The notes under the pieces are model-generated. The model made no database searches, was not told the origin of the DNA, and saw only the letters and a list, made by a program, of their open reading frames with translations. The position numbers and the translations under genes were made by a program. Below are positions 1-9,297 of a stretch of DNA of 64,000 nt, one piece after another (position 1 is the first letter of the stretch; the number at the start of each line of letters is the position of its first letter). The DNA comes from Aquipseudomonas guryensis. Its GTDB lineage: Bacteria > Pseudomonadota > Gammaproteobacteria > Pseudomonadales > Pseudomonadaceae. The stretch is from assembly GCF_014164785.1 (NCBI RefSeq), contig NZ_JACJFN010000001.1, positions 1,178,001-1,242,000 of the forward strand, given 5' to 3'.

Positions 1-1914
1 CTCGGCCTGCCGGAGGACAACGCCTTCACCTGGGCCCAGGGCCTCGACCGCCTGCTGCTGGGTTTCGCCGCGCCGCCACAACTGGCCGGCGATGGTATTC
101 CCCTACTTGGCGACAGCCTGCCGCTGGATGCCCTGGAAGGCGCGCGTGGTCAGCTGCTCGGCCGCCTGTGCGCCTTCGTCGGCAAACTCGCCGGCCTGGC
201 CGAGAGCCTGCAGCGTCCACGTCCGCTGGCGGACTGGGCGCTGGATCTGCAGGCGCTGATCGACAGCCTGTTCGACGAGCGCGAAGCCGGCGACACCCTG
301 CTCCTGCTCAGCCAGGCCTGCGCCGCCCTCGCCCGCCAGGCCGCGGATGCCGGCATCGCCCGGCCGCTGGAGCTGGCCCTGGTGCGCCAGCAACTGGGCA
401 CGGCGCTGGAAGCCGGTGGCGGTGCCTCTGGCTTTCTCACCGGCGCGGTGACCTTCTGCACCATGGTGCCGATGCGCAGCCTGCCGTTTCGCCTGGTCTG
501 CCTGCTCGGCCTGGACGACGGCGCCCTGCCACGGCGCACGCCGGCGGCCGGCTTCGACCTGATCAGCCACAAGCCCCGCCGTGGCGACCGCGCGCGGCGC
601 CTGGACGACCGCTACCTGCTGCTGGAAACCCTGCTCTCGGCGCGCGACGGCCTGTACCTCAGCTACGTCGGCCGCGACCCGCGCGACAACGCCGTGCTGC
701 CGCCCTCGGTGCTGGTCAGCGAATTGCTCGAAGCCGTCGACCTCACCGCCGTCGCTTTCCGTAGGAGCGAGCTTGCTCGCGATCCCGGCAACTCCGAAAC
801 ATTGCGAGCAAGCTCGCTCCTACAGGAGCAGAAAGCCAGCGCTGCAATCACCGTCGCCCATCCGCTACAGCCCTTCGCCCCTGGCAACTTCCAGCAAGCC
901 GGCCAGCAACTGGGCTTCGTCAGTTCCTGGTTCCGCGCCGCCCAGCGCCTGGCCGAGGCGCCGCTGCTGACCCCGCCGCCGTTCATCACCCAGCTGCCGG
1001 AGCCGGGCGAGGACTGGCTGACCATCGAGCCGGCACAGCTGCTGCTGTGCTTCCGCAATCCGGCGCGCTTCCTCCTCGAACAACGCCTGGGCCTGCGCCT
1101 GGCCGATGCCGAGGAAGCCATCGCCGCGGACGAGCCGTTCGCCCTTGAAGGCCCGGCCCGTCGCGGCCTGCGCCACCTGGCCCTGCAGGCGGTGGAGCGC
1201 GACTGGACTGAACAACAGGAACGGCGCATCGCCCGCGCCGCCGGCTGGCTGCCCACCGGTGAGCTGGGCCACGCCCTGTGGGGCAAGCTGCGCGGCCCGG
1301 TGCGCGCCTTCGCTCCACGGCTGTTCGAGGCGCGGCCCGAGGACGCGCCGCAACCGTTGCTGGTGGATATCAGCCTGTCCGGCGTGCGCCTGCATGGCTG
1401 GCTGGACGGGGTGACTTCCAGTGGCCTGTTCGACTGGCGCCTAAATGCGCCGAGCGCCTGGGACCTGCCCGGCTTCTGGCTGCGCCACCTGCTGCTCAAC
1501 GTCGCCGCCAGCGAGGGCATCGCCCGCGACAGCCTGCTGGTCTCGCCGGCCGGCGACTGGCAGCTCGGCGCCCTGGCCAACCCGCGCGAACTGCTCGAAC
1601 CCTGGCTCGCCGCCTACCGCGAATCCCTCAGCGCGCCGCTGCCGTTCCTGCCGCGCAGCAGCTACGAATTCGCCAAGGCGCTGGTCACCCCCAGCGCGCG
1701 CAGCAAGAAGGAACCCATCGACGCGGCGCGGGCCAATGCACAAAGCGCCTGGCTTGGCGCCGACTTCAGCCCGATCCCCGGCGAAGCCCTCGACCCCTGG
1801 AACGCCCTGGCCTTCCGCGAGCGCGAACCGCTCGGCGAGCGCTTCGAACAACTGGCCGAACAACTGCTCGGCCCGGCGTTGCTGGCCCTGGCCGCCGACG
1901 AGGACGACGCATGA
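1..1914 (+). CDS. recC: RecBCD subunit RecC, C-terminal 637 residues (5' end outside window)
   Basis: The frame is open from base 1 to a TGA at 1912-1914, so the start lies upstream of the window. RecC is the non-catalytic scaffold of the RecBCD helicase/nuclease; it splits the two DNA strands and reads Chi. Recognisable segments include GLDRLLLGF near the window start, TFCTMVPMRSLPFRLVCLLG, then the DDR-YLLLETLLSAR stretch. The gene order recC-recB-recD and the 4-base ATGA overlap with recB support the call. An odd feature is a REP palindrome at 761-823 that is read through in frame and adds a peptide beginning RRSELARD. Confidence in identity is high; whether the insert affects function is not known. 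Confidence 0.95.
   Translation, partial: LGLPEDNAFTWAQGLDRLLLGFAAPPQLAGDGIPLLGDSLPLDALEGARGQLLGRLCAFVGKLAGLAESLQRPRPLADWALDLQALIDSLFDEREAGDTLLLLSQACAALARQAADAGIARPLELALVRQQLGTALEAGGGASGFLTGAVTFCTMVPMRSLPFRLVCLLGLDDGALPRRTPAAGFDLISHKPRRGDRARRLDDRYLLLETLLSARDGLYLSYVGRDPRDNAVLPPSVLVSELLEAVDLTAVAFRRSELARDPGNSETLRASSLLQEQKASAAITVAHPLQPFAPGNFQQAGQQLGFVSSWFRAAQRLAEAPLLTPPPFITQLPEPGEDWLTIEPAQLLLCFRNPARFLLEQRLGLRLADAEEAIAADEPFALEGPARRGLRHLALQAVERDWTEQQERRIARAAGWLPTGELGHALWGKLRGPVRAFAPRLFEARPEDAPQPLLVDISLSGVRLHGWLDGVTSSGLFDWRLNAPSAWDLPGFWLRHLLLNVAASEGIARDSLLVSPAGDWQLGALANPRELLEPWLAAYRESLSAPLPFLPRSSYEFAKALVTPSARSKKEPIDAARANAQSAWLGADFSPIPGEALDPWNALAFREREPLGERFEQLAEQLLGPALLALAADEDDA
761..823. repeat. REP palindrome inside the recC reading frame
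   Basis: Left arm 761-782 (GTAGGAGCGAGC then TTGCTCGCGA) and right arm 802-823 are inverted copies with a single mismatch over 22 bases. This is the Pseudomonas GTAGGAGC-type REP. It sits in the middle of recC and is translated, giving RRSELARD at the left arm and LRASSLLQ at the right. Two more copies of the same family, with CCAGC in place of CGAGC, lie between genes at 43422 and 62347. Confidence 0.93.
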
Positions 1915-4900
1915 GCCTCGACCTGCAGACTTCCTCCTTCACTGGCCGCTCGCTGATCGAGGCCAGCGCCGGTACCGGCAAGACCTGGACCCTGACCGCG
2001 CTGTACGCGCGCCTGCTGCTGGAGCAGCAACTCAGCGTCAGCCAGATCCTGGTGGTCACCTACACCACCGCCGCCACCGCCGAGCTGCGCGAGCGCATCC
2101 GTGCGCGTCTGGCCGAGTTGCTGGCGGTCTATGAAGGCACGCCGAGCAACGATCCCTTCCTTAGCGAGCTGCACAGCCGCCATCCCGGCGAGGAGGCGCG
2201 CCGCCGCCTGCTGCTGGCCGTGCATGGTTTCGACGAGGCGGCCATCTTCACCATCCACGGCTTCTGCCAGCGCGCCCTGCAGGATGCCGCGTTCGAGGCC
2301 GGCGGCGACTTCGACAGCGAGCTGACCCAGGACGACCGCGAGGTGCTCGACGCCCTGCTCGCCGATGCCTGGCGCCATGTGCTGGCGGCGGCCGACCCGG
2401 CCTGGGCGCGCTTCCTGGCCAAGCAGAAGATCACCCCGGCTACCCTGCGCCAGGCCCTGCGCAGCCACCTGGGCAAACCTTATCTACGTATCGAGCCGCG
2501 CGAGACCTTGAGCGGTGATGAGCTGAACGCCGCCAGTACTGCCTGGGAGCGTGCCGAACAGCTGTGGCGCGAACAGGGTGCGGCCTTCGTCGCGATGCTG
2601 CGCGAGCATGGCGGGCTGAGCCAGAGCACCCACAAACTAGCCAAATTGCCGGTGTGGGCGGCCGAGCTGGACGCCTATTTCGCCGACCCGGCGGCGTTGT
2701 TCGAGCAGCCCGATGGCCTGGCCAAGTTCGGCGCGGCGGCACTGCACAAGGCTACCAAGAAGGGCTTCGACGCACCGCAGGGCGCCCTGGCCGAGGCCTT
2801 CGATCTATTGAGCGAAGCGCTTGGTGCTGCCGTGCCGGTCGGCCGCCAGCGCCTGATCGCCCTGCAGGTCGAACTGCTCGACAAGCTCAACGCCGAATTG
2901 CCGGCGCGCAAGGCGGCGCAGCGCCTGCTGGCCTTCGACGACCTGCTCAATCGCCTGAACGAGGCCTTGAGCGGCCCGGCCGGCGCCGACCTGGCCGCGA
3001 CCCTGCGCACCCAGTACCCGCTGGCGCTGATCGACGAATTTCAGGACACCGATCCGGTGCAGTACCAGATCTTCGATCGCATCTATCCGGTAGTGCCGGG
3101 CGTAGCGAGCGGCTCGCTGGCAAGGAAGGCTTCGAGCGAAGACCGAGAGAGTACAAGCGGTACGGCGAGGTCTGAGCGAGAAACTGACGCCGCCAGCGAG
3201 TCGCGCAGTAGCCCGGGTGGTGACCTGTGTTTCGTCGGCGACCCCAAGCAGGCCATCTATGCCTTCCGTGGCGCCGACCTGGCCACCTACCTCACTGCCC
3301 GCGATGCGGCCGCGCGGCGCTACGACCTGCCGTTCAACTACCGCTCCACGCCACAGTTGATCGATGCGCTGAACCGCCTTTTCGACCGTCCGCAACCGTT
3401 CGCCGAACAGGGCCTGGACTACCCGCCGGTCAGCGCCGGGAAAAAATCGCGGGCAGATCTGGTGCTGCCGAACGAAGCCAACGGCGTGCCACTGGCGCTG
3501 GTCTGGCTGGGCGACGACGGCCTGAACAAGGGCCGCGCCGGCGAGATCGCCGCCATCGACACCGCCCAGCGCATTGCTGGCTTGCTGGCCGCTAGTGGCG
3601 AGGGCACGGCCTATTTCGACAAGGACGGACAGCGCACCCCGCTCAGGGGCGGCGATATCGCCGTGCTGGTCGCCAGCCACCGCGAGGCGGCGAGCATCGC
3701 CGAGCAGCTGGCGGCCCGTGGCGTGCCCAGCGTACGGCGTGGCCGCGACAGCGTGTGGCACAGCGAAGAAGCCGCCGAGCTGGCTGCGGTGCTGGCCGCT
3801 TACGCCGAGCCGGGCCGCGAGGGCGTGCTGCGCTATGCCCTGGCCAGCCGCCTGCTCGGCCGCGATGCCGCGCAGCTGGCGCGCTGCCAGGACGATGAAC
3901 GGGCCTGGGACAAGGAACGTGCCGACGCCGAGCAGTACCACCAGCTGTGGCAGCAGCACGGTTTCATGCGGGTGTTCAGAACCTGGCTGGATCAGGAACA
4001 GGTAGCCGAACGCCTGCTGGCCGGCATCGACGGTGAGCGTCGGCTGACCAACCTGCTGCACCTGGCCGAGCTGCTGCAGACCGAGAGCCTGCAACGTCCC
4101 GGCCTGGAGGCCCTGCTCGCCTGGTTCAACGGCCAGCGCGGCAGCGAGGGCGCCGGCGAGGATGCCCTGCTGCGCCTGGAAAGCGATGCCGAGCGGGTGC
4201 AGATCGTCACCATCCACACTTCCAAGGGTCTGGAATACCCGCTGGTGTTCTGCCCCTTCCTGTGGGACGGCCGCCTGCTCGGCCAGCACACCGACAGCGC
4301 CCGTTGCCATGACGAACACGGCCAGCCACTGCTCGACCTGGGCAGCGCGCGTCTCGCCGAACGACTGCAGACGGCCCGGCGCGAAGTATTCGCCGAGAAG
4401 CTGCGCCTGGCCTACGTCGCCCTGACCCGTGCCGAGCACCGCCTGTGGCTGCACTGGGGCCCGGTCGCCGTGCCCAAGCCGAAGAAGGATGGTGGCCTGC
4501 CTGACGAAGGCCTGCACAGCAGCGCTCTGGCCTGGCTGCTACACGGCCGTGAGCTGGGCGGCGAGGATGCCCTCGCCGAGCTTGCCGGTCACCTCAACGA
4601 CAAATCCGCCAGCGCCCTGGCTGGCGAGCTGGACCAACTGGCCGAGGGCAGCGCCGGGATGATCGCCCGCGTGCCGTTGCTCAATCGCGAGGCCAATGCC
4701 GCTGGCGAACAGCGCGCCGCGCCGCCGGCCCAGTTGCAGCACTTCCAGCGCAGCCTGCACAGCGCCTGGCGCATCGGCAGCTTCTCCGGCCTGGCCGCCG
4801 GCATGCATATGGAGGCACCGGATCGCGACGGCCTGGTCATGTCCGCAGCCAGCGAGCCCGGCAGCGGCTTCTTCGCCTTCCCCCGTGGCGCGCGCGCCGG

Positions 4901-5576
4901 TACCTGCCTGCACGCCATTCTCGAAGACTGGGCGCGCGGCAAGGCGCCGTTGGCCGAACTGGTCGAGCCGGCGCTGAGCGCCCATGGCATCAACGCCGAG
5001 CTGTGGACGGCCATCGCCAGCGCCCATCTGCAGCAGGTGCTCGACAGCGACCTGGACGGCAGCGGCCTGACCCTGGCCAGTCTGCAGGCGGCGCGGCGTC
5101 TGCCCGAGCTGGGCTTCACCTTCCCGGTGGCCGACCTCGACGTGCAGCGCTTGCGCGCGATTCTGGTCGACCCGGCCATGGGTCTGGCCGAGCCGCTGCG
5201 CCAGGCTGCCGAACGCCTGGAGTTCGACAGCCTCAAGGGCTTCCTCAAGGGCTTCATCGACCTGACCTTCGAGCACGACGGGCGCTGGTACATCCTCGAT
5301 TACAAGTCCAACTGGCTCGGCCCGGACGCCAGCCACTATGGCGGCGAGCGCCTGCTGCAGGCCCTGGCCGGCGAGCATTACTACCTGCAGTACCTGATCT
5401 ACCTGGTGGCGCTGCGGCGTTTCCTCCGTCAGCGCCTGGCCGACTTCCACGACGAGCAGCTGGGCGGTGCCTACTACCTGTTCCTGCGCGGCATGCCCCA
5501 GGCCGGCGTGTACTTCGCCCGGCCCAGCGATGCGCTGCTGGATGCGCTGGATCGTCTGTTTGCGGAGGGCCAGTGA
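1911..5576 (+). CDS. recB: RecBCD subunit RecB, helicase/nuclease
   Basis: RecB is the 3'-5' helicase and nuclease of RecBCD, which processes double-strand breaks and linear foreign DNA. The ATG at 1911 overlaps the recC stop and gives 1221 residues, close to the family norm. Walker A ASAGTGKT lies at residues 18-25, the DEFQDTD Walker B near residue 373, the [14 protein letters not shown] motif after it, and the nuclease motif LDYKSN with D1130 and K1132 near the C terminus. The frame stays open upstream of 1911 but that stretch is recC in another frame. An insert of about 40 residues, encoded by 3098-3216, separates helicase motifs II and III. It reads as low-complexity Ser/Arg/Glu-rich sequence and comes from a structured repeat-like element. 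Confidence 0.96.
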   Translation: MSLDLQTSSFTGRSLIEASAGTGKTWTLTALYARLLLEQQLSVSQILVVTYTTAATAELRERIRARLAELLAVYEGTPSNDPFLSELHSRHPGEEARRRLLLAVHGFDEAAIFTIHGFCQRALQDAAFEAGGDFDSELTQDDREVLDALLADAWRHVLAAADPAWARFLAKQKITPATLRQALRSHLGKPYLRIEPRETLSGDELNAASTAWERAEQLWREQGAAFVAMLREHGGLSQSTHKLAKLPVWAAELDAYFADPAALFEQPDGLAKFGAAALHKATKKGFDAPQGALAEAFDLLSEALGAAVPVGRQRLIALQVELLDKLNAELPARKAAQRLLAFDDLLNRLNEALSGPAGADLAATLRTQYPLALIDEFQDTDPVQYQIFDRIYPVVPGVASGSLARKASSEDRESTSGTARSERETDAASESRSSPGGDLCFVGDPKQAIYAFRGADLATYLTARDAAARRYDLPFNYRSTPQLIDALNRLFDRPQPFAEQGLDYPPVSAGKKSRADLVLPNEANGVPLALVWLGDDGLNKGRAGEIAAIDTAQRIAGLLAASGEGTAYFDKDGQRTPLRGGDIAVLVASHREAASIAEQLAARGVPSVRRGRDSVWHSEEAAELAAVLAAYAEPGREGVLRYALASRLLGRDAAQLARCQDDERAWDKERADAEQYHQLWQQHGFMRVFRTWLDQEQVAERLLAGIDGERRLTNLLHLAELLQTESLQRPGLEALLAWFNGQRGSEGAGEDALLRLESDAERVQIVTIHTSKGLEYPLVFCPFLWDGRLLGQHTDSARCHDEHGQPLLDLGSARLAERLQTARREVFAEKLRLAYVALTRAEHRLWLHWGPVAVPKPKKDGGLPDEGLHSSALAWLLHGRELGGEDALAELAGHLNDKSASALAGELDQLAEGSAGMIARVPLLNREANAAGEQRAAPPAQLQHFQRSLHSAWRIGSFSGLAAGMHMEAPDRDGLVMSAASEPGSGFFAFPRGARAGTCLHAILEDWARGKAPLAELVEPALSAHGINAELWTAIASAHLQQVLDSDLDGSGLTLASLQAARRLPELGFTFPVADLDVQRLRAILVDPAMGLAEPLRQAAERLEFDSLKGFLKGFIDLTFEHDGRWYILDYKSNWLGPDASHYGGERLLQALAGEHYYLQYLIYLVALRRFLRQRLADFHDEQLGGAYYLFLRGMPQAGVYFARPSDALLDALDRLFAEGQ
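3098..3216. repeat. Structured repeat-like insertion within recB
   Basis: The ends are imperfect inverted repeats: GGGCGTAGCGAGCGGCTCGC at the left, and CCAGCGAGTCGCGCAGTAGC at the right. The interior holds further hairpins: AGCGAGC-G-GCTCGCT at 3104-3118, CTTCG-AG-CGAAG near 3130-3141, and AGACC...GGTCT at 3140-3172 enclosing TAC...GTA. The reading frame is kept. The element falls between DEFQDTD and GDPKQAIY, where E. coli RecB has only a short linker. It resembles a MITE- or REP-like element, but no second copy is seen in this window, so family membership is inferred. Confidence 0.7.
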
Positions 5577-5587
5577 TGCGGCGTACG

Positions 5588-5641
5588 CGTAGCCCGGATG
5601 CAATCCGGGGAATTCCGCACCCGGATTGCATCCGGGCTACG
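5588..5641. repeat. Palindromic repeat between recB and recD
   Basis: Left arm 5588-5609 (CGTAGCCCGGATGCAATCCG followed by GG) and right arm 5620-5641 are perfect inverted copies around a 10-base loop. This TAGCCCGGATGCAATCCGG type is a common dispersed palindrome in Pseudomonas. It provides an ATG at 5626 that extends the recD frame, but that start lies inside the repeat and is unlikely to be used. As RNA it would form a strong hairpin between two genes that are otherwise expected to be co-transcribed. Confidence 0.92.
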
Positions 5642-5661
5642 GCTGGTCTGGGGTGGCTACG

Positions 5662-7482
5662 ATGAGTCTGTTGGATCTGCCATTTGGCCCGCTGGAACGG
5701 GCGCTGGTCGACAGCCTGCGCCGTCTGGATGCCACTGCGCCTGATAGCGTGTTGGCCGCCGCCGCGCTTTGCTGCGAGGCGCTGGGCAAGGGTGATGTGT
5801 GCCTGCCGTTGGCGCGCCTGGCCGGGCAGCGACCCTGGCCGGAATTCGCCTTTGTCCTACCCGCCCTGGCTGAGTGGCGTAAGCAGCTGGAAGTCTCAAC
5901 CCTGGTCGGTGCACCCGGCGATTTCGCCCCGCTGATTCTTGACGGTTCGCGCCTGTATCTGGCCCGCTATCAAGCCTACGAAAGCCAGCTGGCCAGCCAG
6001 CTGCTGGCTCGCGCCGGCGACCTGCCAGAGGTCGACGAAGCAGTGCTGACGGAAAGCCTGGCGCGCCTGTTCGCTTTCAACCAGCAGCAACCCGACTGGC
6101 AGCGCCTGGCCGCCGCCCAGGCGGTGCGCCGCAAGTTGGCGGTGATCTCCGGCGGCCCCGGCACCGGCAAGACCACCACAGTCGTACGCCTGCTTGCCGC
6201 CTTGCTCGAACAACCGGGCGGCGCCCAGCTGGCCATCGGCCTGGCCGCGCCGACGGGCAAGGCGGCGGCACGCATGGCCGAGGCGATCCGCAATGCCAAG
6301 GCGGCGCTGCCGGTCAGCGAGGCGATCAAGGCCGCCCTGCCGGAAGAGGCGCGCACCCTGCACCGCCTGCTAGGCAGCCGTGGCGATACGCCCAAAGTGC
6401 GTCATAATGCGGCGCGGCCGCTGGCGCTGGACGTGCTGGTGGTCGACGAAGCCTCGATGGTCGACCTGGCGTTGATGGCCAAGCTGGTCGATGCCCTGCC
6501 GCCCCATGCGCGACTGATCCTGCTCGGCGACAAGGATCAGCTCGCCGCCGTGGAAGCTGGCGCGGTATTCGCCGAACTGTGCGAGGGCCGTGGTTTCGAT
6601 GCCGAGGCGGTGACCGAGCTGCAGCGCATCACCGGGCAAAGCGTGCCGGTCGAGCCGCCGCGCTCCAGGCTGGGCGACGCCGTGGTGCTGCTGACTCACA
6701 GCCACCGTTTCGCTGGCGACAGCGGCATCGGCGAGCTGGCGCGGCGGATCAATGGCGGCGATGCCGCCGGCACGCTGAATCTGCTCAGGGAACAGCGCGC
6801 CGACCTGCACTGGCAGGCGCAGCCGACCCCCGCCACCCTGCTCGAACGTCTGGACCAGGGATATCGCCCCTACCTGCAGGCCGCGCGTACCGGCGATCCG
6901 GCCCAGGCCTTCGCCGCCTTCAACGCCTTCCGCGCCCTCACCGCCCAGCGTGAAGGGCCATGGGGCGTCAGCGGCCTCAACGAGGCGCTGGAGACGCGGA
7001 TCAAGCGCCGTTACAGCCTGGCCGAGCGCGAGCGCTGGTACCCCGGTCGTGCGGTGATGGTGCGGCAGAACGACTATGCGCTGGGCCTGTTCAACGGCGA
7101 TATCGGCCTGTGCCTGCACGGCGAGTATGGCCTGCGCGTCTATTTTGAAGGCGAGGATGGCTACCGTGCCTTCGCCCCGGCGCGCCTGCCCAGCCACGAC
7201 AGCGCCTTCGCCATGACCGTGCACAAGAGCCAGGGCTCGGAATTCAGCGAAGTGCTGTTGGCCCTGCCGGAACTGCCCAGCCCGCTGTTGACCCGCGCGC
7301 TGTTCTACACCGGCATCACCCGCGCCAAGCACAAGGTGGAAATCTGGGGCCTGCCGGCGCGTCTGAGCGAGGCGGTGAACACCAAGGCCGAGCGCGCGGC
7401 GGGATTGGCCGAGCGCCTGGGGATGCAGGAGGTGCAACCTGGTGTATCACCGGCTCAGGGACAGTTGGACTTGTTTGGCTAA
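5662..7482 (+). CDS. recD: RecBCD subunit RecD, 5'-3' helicase
   Basis: RecD is the fast 5'-3' helicase motor of RecBCD and controls nuclease activity. The 606-residue product has Walker A GGPGTGKTTT near residue 164, the DEASMVDL Walker B, LGDKDQLAAVEAG (motif III), and C-terminal AMTVHKSQGSEF and TGITRAK motifs typical of superfamily 1B. I chose the ATG at 5662, preceded by GGGGTGG. The in-frame ATG at 5626 would add residues encoded by the palindrome. The gene follows recB by 85 bases and ends the operon. A GCGGG-TAAT-CCCGC hairpin follows near 7505 but lacks a T-run. Confidence 0.95.
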   Translation: MSLLDLPFGPLERALVDSLRRLDATAPDSVLAAAALCCEALGKGDVCLPLARLAGQRPWPEFAFVLPALAEWRKQLEVSTLVGAPGDFAPLILDGSRLYLARYQAYESQLASQLLARAGDLPEVDEAVLTESLARLFAFNQQQPDWQRLAAAQAVRRKLAVISGGPGTGKTTTVVRLLAALLEQPGGAQLAIGLAAPTGKAAARMAEAIRNAKAALPVSEAIKAALPEEARTLHRLLGSRGDTPKVRHNAARPLALDVLVVDEASMVDLALMAKLVDALPPHARLILLGDKDQLAAVEAGAVFAELCEGRGFDAEAVTELQRITGQSVPVEPPRSRLGDAVVLLTHSHRFAGDSGIGELARRINGGDAAGTLNLLREQRADLHWQAQPTPATLLERLDQGYRPYLQAARTGDPAQAFAAFNAFRALTAQREGPWGVSGLNEALETRIKRRYSLAERERWYPGRAVMVRQNDYALGLFNGDIGLCLHGEYGLRVYFEGEDGYRAFAPARLPSHDSAFAMTVHKSQGSEFSEVLLALPELPSPLLTRALFYTGITRAKHKVEIWGLPARLSEAVNTKAERAAGLAERLGMQEVQPGVSPAQGQLDLFG

Positions 7483-7556
7483 GCTGGTAGTACCTTGAAT
7501 ACCGGGCGGGTAATCCCGCTCAGCTCGGCCTTGGTTTGCTAGGTTAAGGAAGGCGC

Positions 7557-8315
7557 ATGCGTGGAGTTGTGCTGTGTTTGCTGCTTGCCTGTCTGTGCCG
7601 CCCGGCACTGGCATCCGCCGAAACCATGCGTTTAGTAACCGGTGACGATTACGCGCCGTTCACCGGCCAGCAGTTGTCCGGGGGTGGGTTGCTGACACAG
7701 GTGGTGCAGGCCGCGCTGGCTCAGGTCGAGGTTAAAATCGAGCTGGAGTGGCACCCCTGGAACCGCGGCATGCAAATGACCCTCAAGGCTGAATACGACG
7801 CCACCTTTCCCTATGTCTACACGGATGAGCGTGGACAGAACTATCTGTATAGCGAACCCCTGGCAGTGATCGAACAACACCTGTTCAGTCGCGCAGGCGA
7901 AGTCTACGAAGTCAGTGACCTGGCCGCGTTGACCGGTAAACGTTTGTGCTACCCCCTGGGTTGGCAATTGCCGGCTGCGATTGAGCAGATGATTGAGCAG
8001 GGCTTGCTGACGCGTCACTCCCCGATAGGGCTGCCCCAGTGTGCTCGTCTGCTGTTGCTCAACCGCGATGATGTCTTTGTTGCCGATGGCATGATCGGTG
8101 CGGGCGCGCTGAGTCAGGCAGGCGCTTCGCCTAGCCAGTTCCACCGCTCACAGAGCACCTTCCCCTCGACCAGCCTGCACCTTCTGGTGTCTCGCCAGCA
8201 CCCTCGAGCCGAGAAGCTTATCGCCTTGTTCAACCGTGGCTTGGCGTCGCTGCGCACGAGCAACCAGTACGAACAATTGGTTATCAACTACCTGAACGCG
8301 CAGACCGGGCCGTGA
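7557..8315 (+). CDS. Periplasmic solute-binding protein, family 3 type
   Basis: The 252-residue product starts with a hydrophobic signal peptide (VVLCLLLACLCRPALASA) and then reads RLVTGDDYAPFTG, the usual opening of family 3 amino-acid-type solute-binding proteins. HPWNRGMQMTLKAEYDATFPY is typical of the Pseudomonas orphan versions of this family. It is likely exported to the periplasm. No permease or ATPase gene is adjacent, so it is either an orphan receptor or works with components elsewhere; the ligand cannot be told. An AAGGAAGG site sits just before the start. The gene is in the same direction as recD but 74 bases away and probably has its own transcript. Confidence 0.8.
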   Translation: MRGVVLCLLLACLCRPALASAETMRLVTGDDYAPFTGQQLSGGGLLTQVVQAALAQVEVKIELEWHPWNRGMQMTLKAEYDATFPYVYTDERGQNYLYSEPLAVIEQHLFSRAGEVYEVSDLAALTGKRLCYPLGWQLPAAIEQMIEQGLLTRHSPIGLPQCARLLLLNRDDVFVADGMIGAGALSQAGASPSQFHRSQSTFPSTSLHLLVSRQHPRAEKLIALFNRGLASLRTSNQYEQLVINYLNAQTGP

Positions 8316-8541
8316 CCGGTATTTGGCCTGTCCTCGGCTTGTCTGGGCAAGCAGCCGCTCTAGCGGCATAGATCCAGTTATCCCAATAGGACGTGACTTG
8401 TCGCCAAGTGTCGACAGGTCGCTTGGCTAAACTCGCCTGCCCCGGTTGCATCTGCCCGCCCGCTCGCGAAGAATGCGCCAAGCCCTGCCGGCCGTGGCGC
8501 CGGTGCACGATGGATTGCACGCAGATCGCAAGGAGTTGTAC

Positions 8542-9294
8542 ATGTTCAGCCGCCTCGCCAATGTCTTCAAAGGCATCCTCTCCCTGTTCATCAAGGACCT
8601 GGAGCGCCAGAACCCGGAAGCCTTGCTGGAACTGGAGCAGGAGAACCTGCGCAAGCAGATCGCCAACTTCAACCAGGGCCTGGCCGCCCACGCCGGCCTG
8701 GCCGAGCGCCTGATGAGCCAGGTGCGCAAGCAGGAAGCCGAGGAGCGCGAGCTGCACGCGCGCACCACCGCGCACCTGCGTGCCGGCAACAAATCCGCCG
8801 CCGCACAGAACGCCCTGCGCCTGCAGAGCCTGGCCCGTGAGCTGGAAGAGAACCGCCGCCAGTTGGCCCAGGCCGAAGAGACCTACCAGAACCTGACCAA
8901 GGCCCGCGAAGTGGCGGTGAACGCCGCGCGCAGCAAGATCGAGGCGCTCAAGGGCGCGATCAACGACATGCGCATGAAGACCGCCATGGCCGAGATGAAC
9001 GAGATGGCCGCCGGCATGGTCAGCACCATCGGCGGCTCCGGCGATACCCTCAACCGCCTGCACGAGATGGTCGAGGAAGAACGCACCAAGGCCGCCGGCC
9101 GCGCGCGCATGGCCCGCGACTCGATGGACATGAGCGAAGTGAACCTCAAGGAAGCCGAGATGGACGCTCTCGCCGACCAGGCCCTGGCCGAGTTCGCGGC
9201 CAAGGAAGGCATCGCCCTGCCTGGCGCCGAAGCCAGCGCGGCCCCCGAGGCCAATCGCAGCATGGGCGGCAATCCTCAGTCGGAAAGCCAGTAA
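8542..9294 (+). CDS. PspA/IM30 (ESCRT-III-like) family protein
   Basis: The 250-residue product begins with an amphipathic helix (FSRLANVFKGILSLFIKDLE) and continues as long charged helices rich in Glu, Arg and Gln, ending in a flexible Gly/Ser/Ala tail. This is the layout of PspA/Vipp1 proteins, which are members of the ESCRT-III superfamily and bind and remodel the inner membrane. The start at 8542 has an AAGGAG site six bases upstream; the frame stays open 96 bases further upstream but without such a site. The next gene starts 3 bases after the stop, so it is translated with an AAA ATPase. No canonical pspF, pspB or pspC is near, and I saw no sigma-54 promoter in 8316-8541. The specific subfamily is uncertain. 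Confidence 0.85.
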   Translation: MFSRLANVFKGILSLFIKDLERQNPEALLELEQENLRKQIANFNQGLAAHAGLAERLMSQVRKQEAEERELHARTTAHLRAGNKSAAAQNALRLQSLARELEENRRQLAQAEETYQNLTKAREVAVNAARSKIEALKGAINDMRMKTAMAEMNEMAAGMVSTIGGSGDTLNRLHEMVEEERTKAAGRARMARDSMDMSEVNLKEAEMDALADQALAEFAAKEGIALPGAEASAAPEANRSMGGNPQSESQ

Positions 9295-9297
9295 GCC

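Noticed and set aside
2805..4517. Long open frame of 570 codons on the minus strand within recB
   Set aside because: It mirrors recB codon structure in high-GC DNA; Gln/Ala/Val-rich sequence without motifs; recB has all helicase motifs in the other frame.
5626..5661. Earlier recD start at 5626
   Set aside because: The ATG lies in the palindrome and would give a repeat-encoded leader; ATG 5662 starts at the conserved N terminus.
8316..8541. Sigma-54 promoter for the PspA-like gene
   Set aside because: Candidate GG and GC pairs near 8424 have 8-base rather than 10-base spacing, so the consensus is not met.
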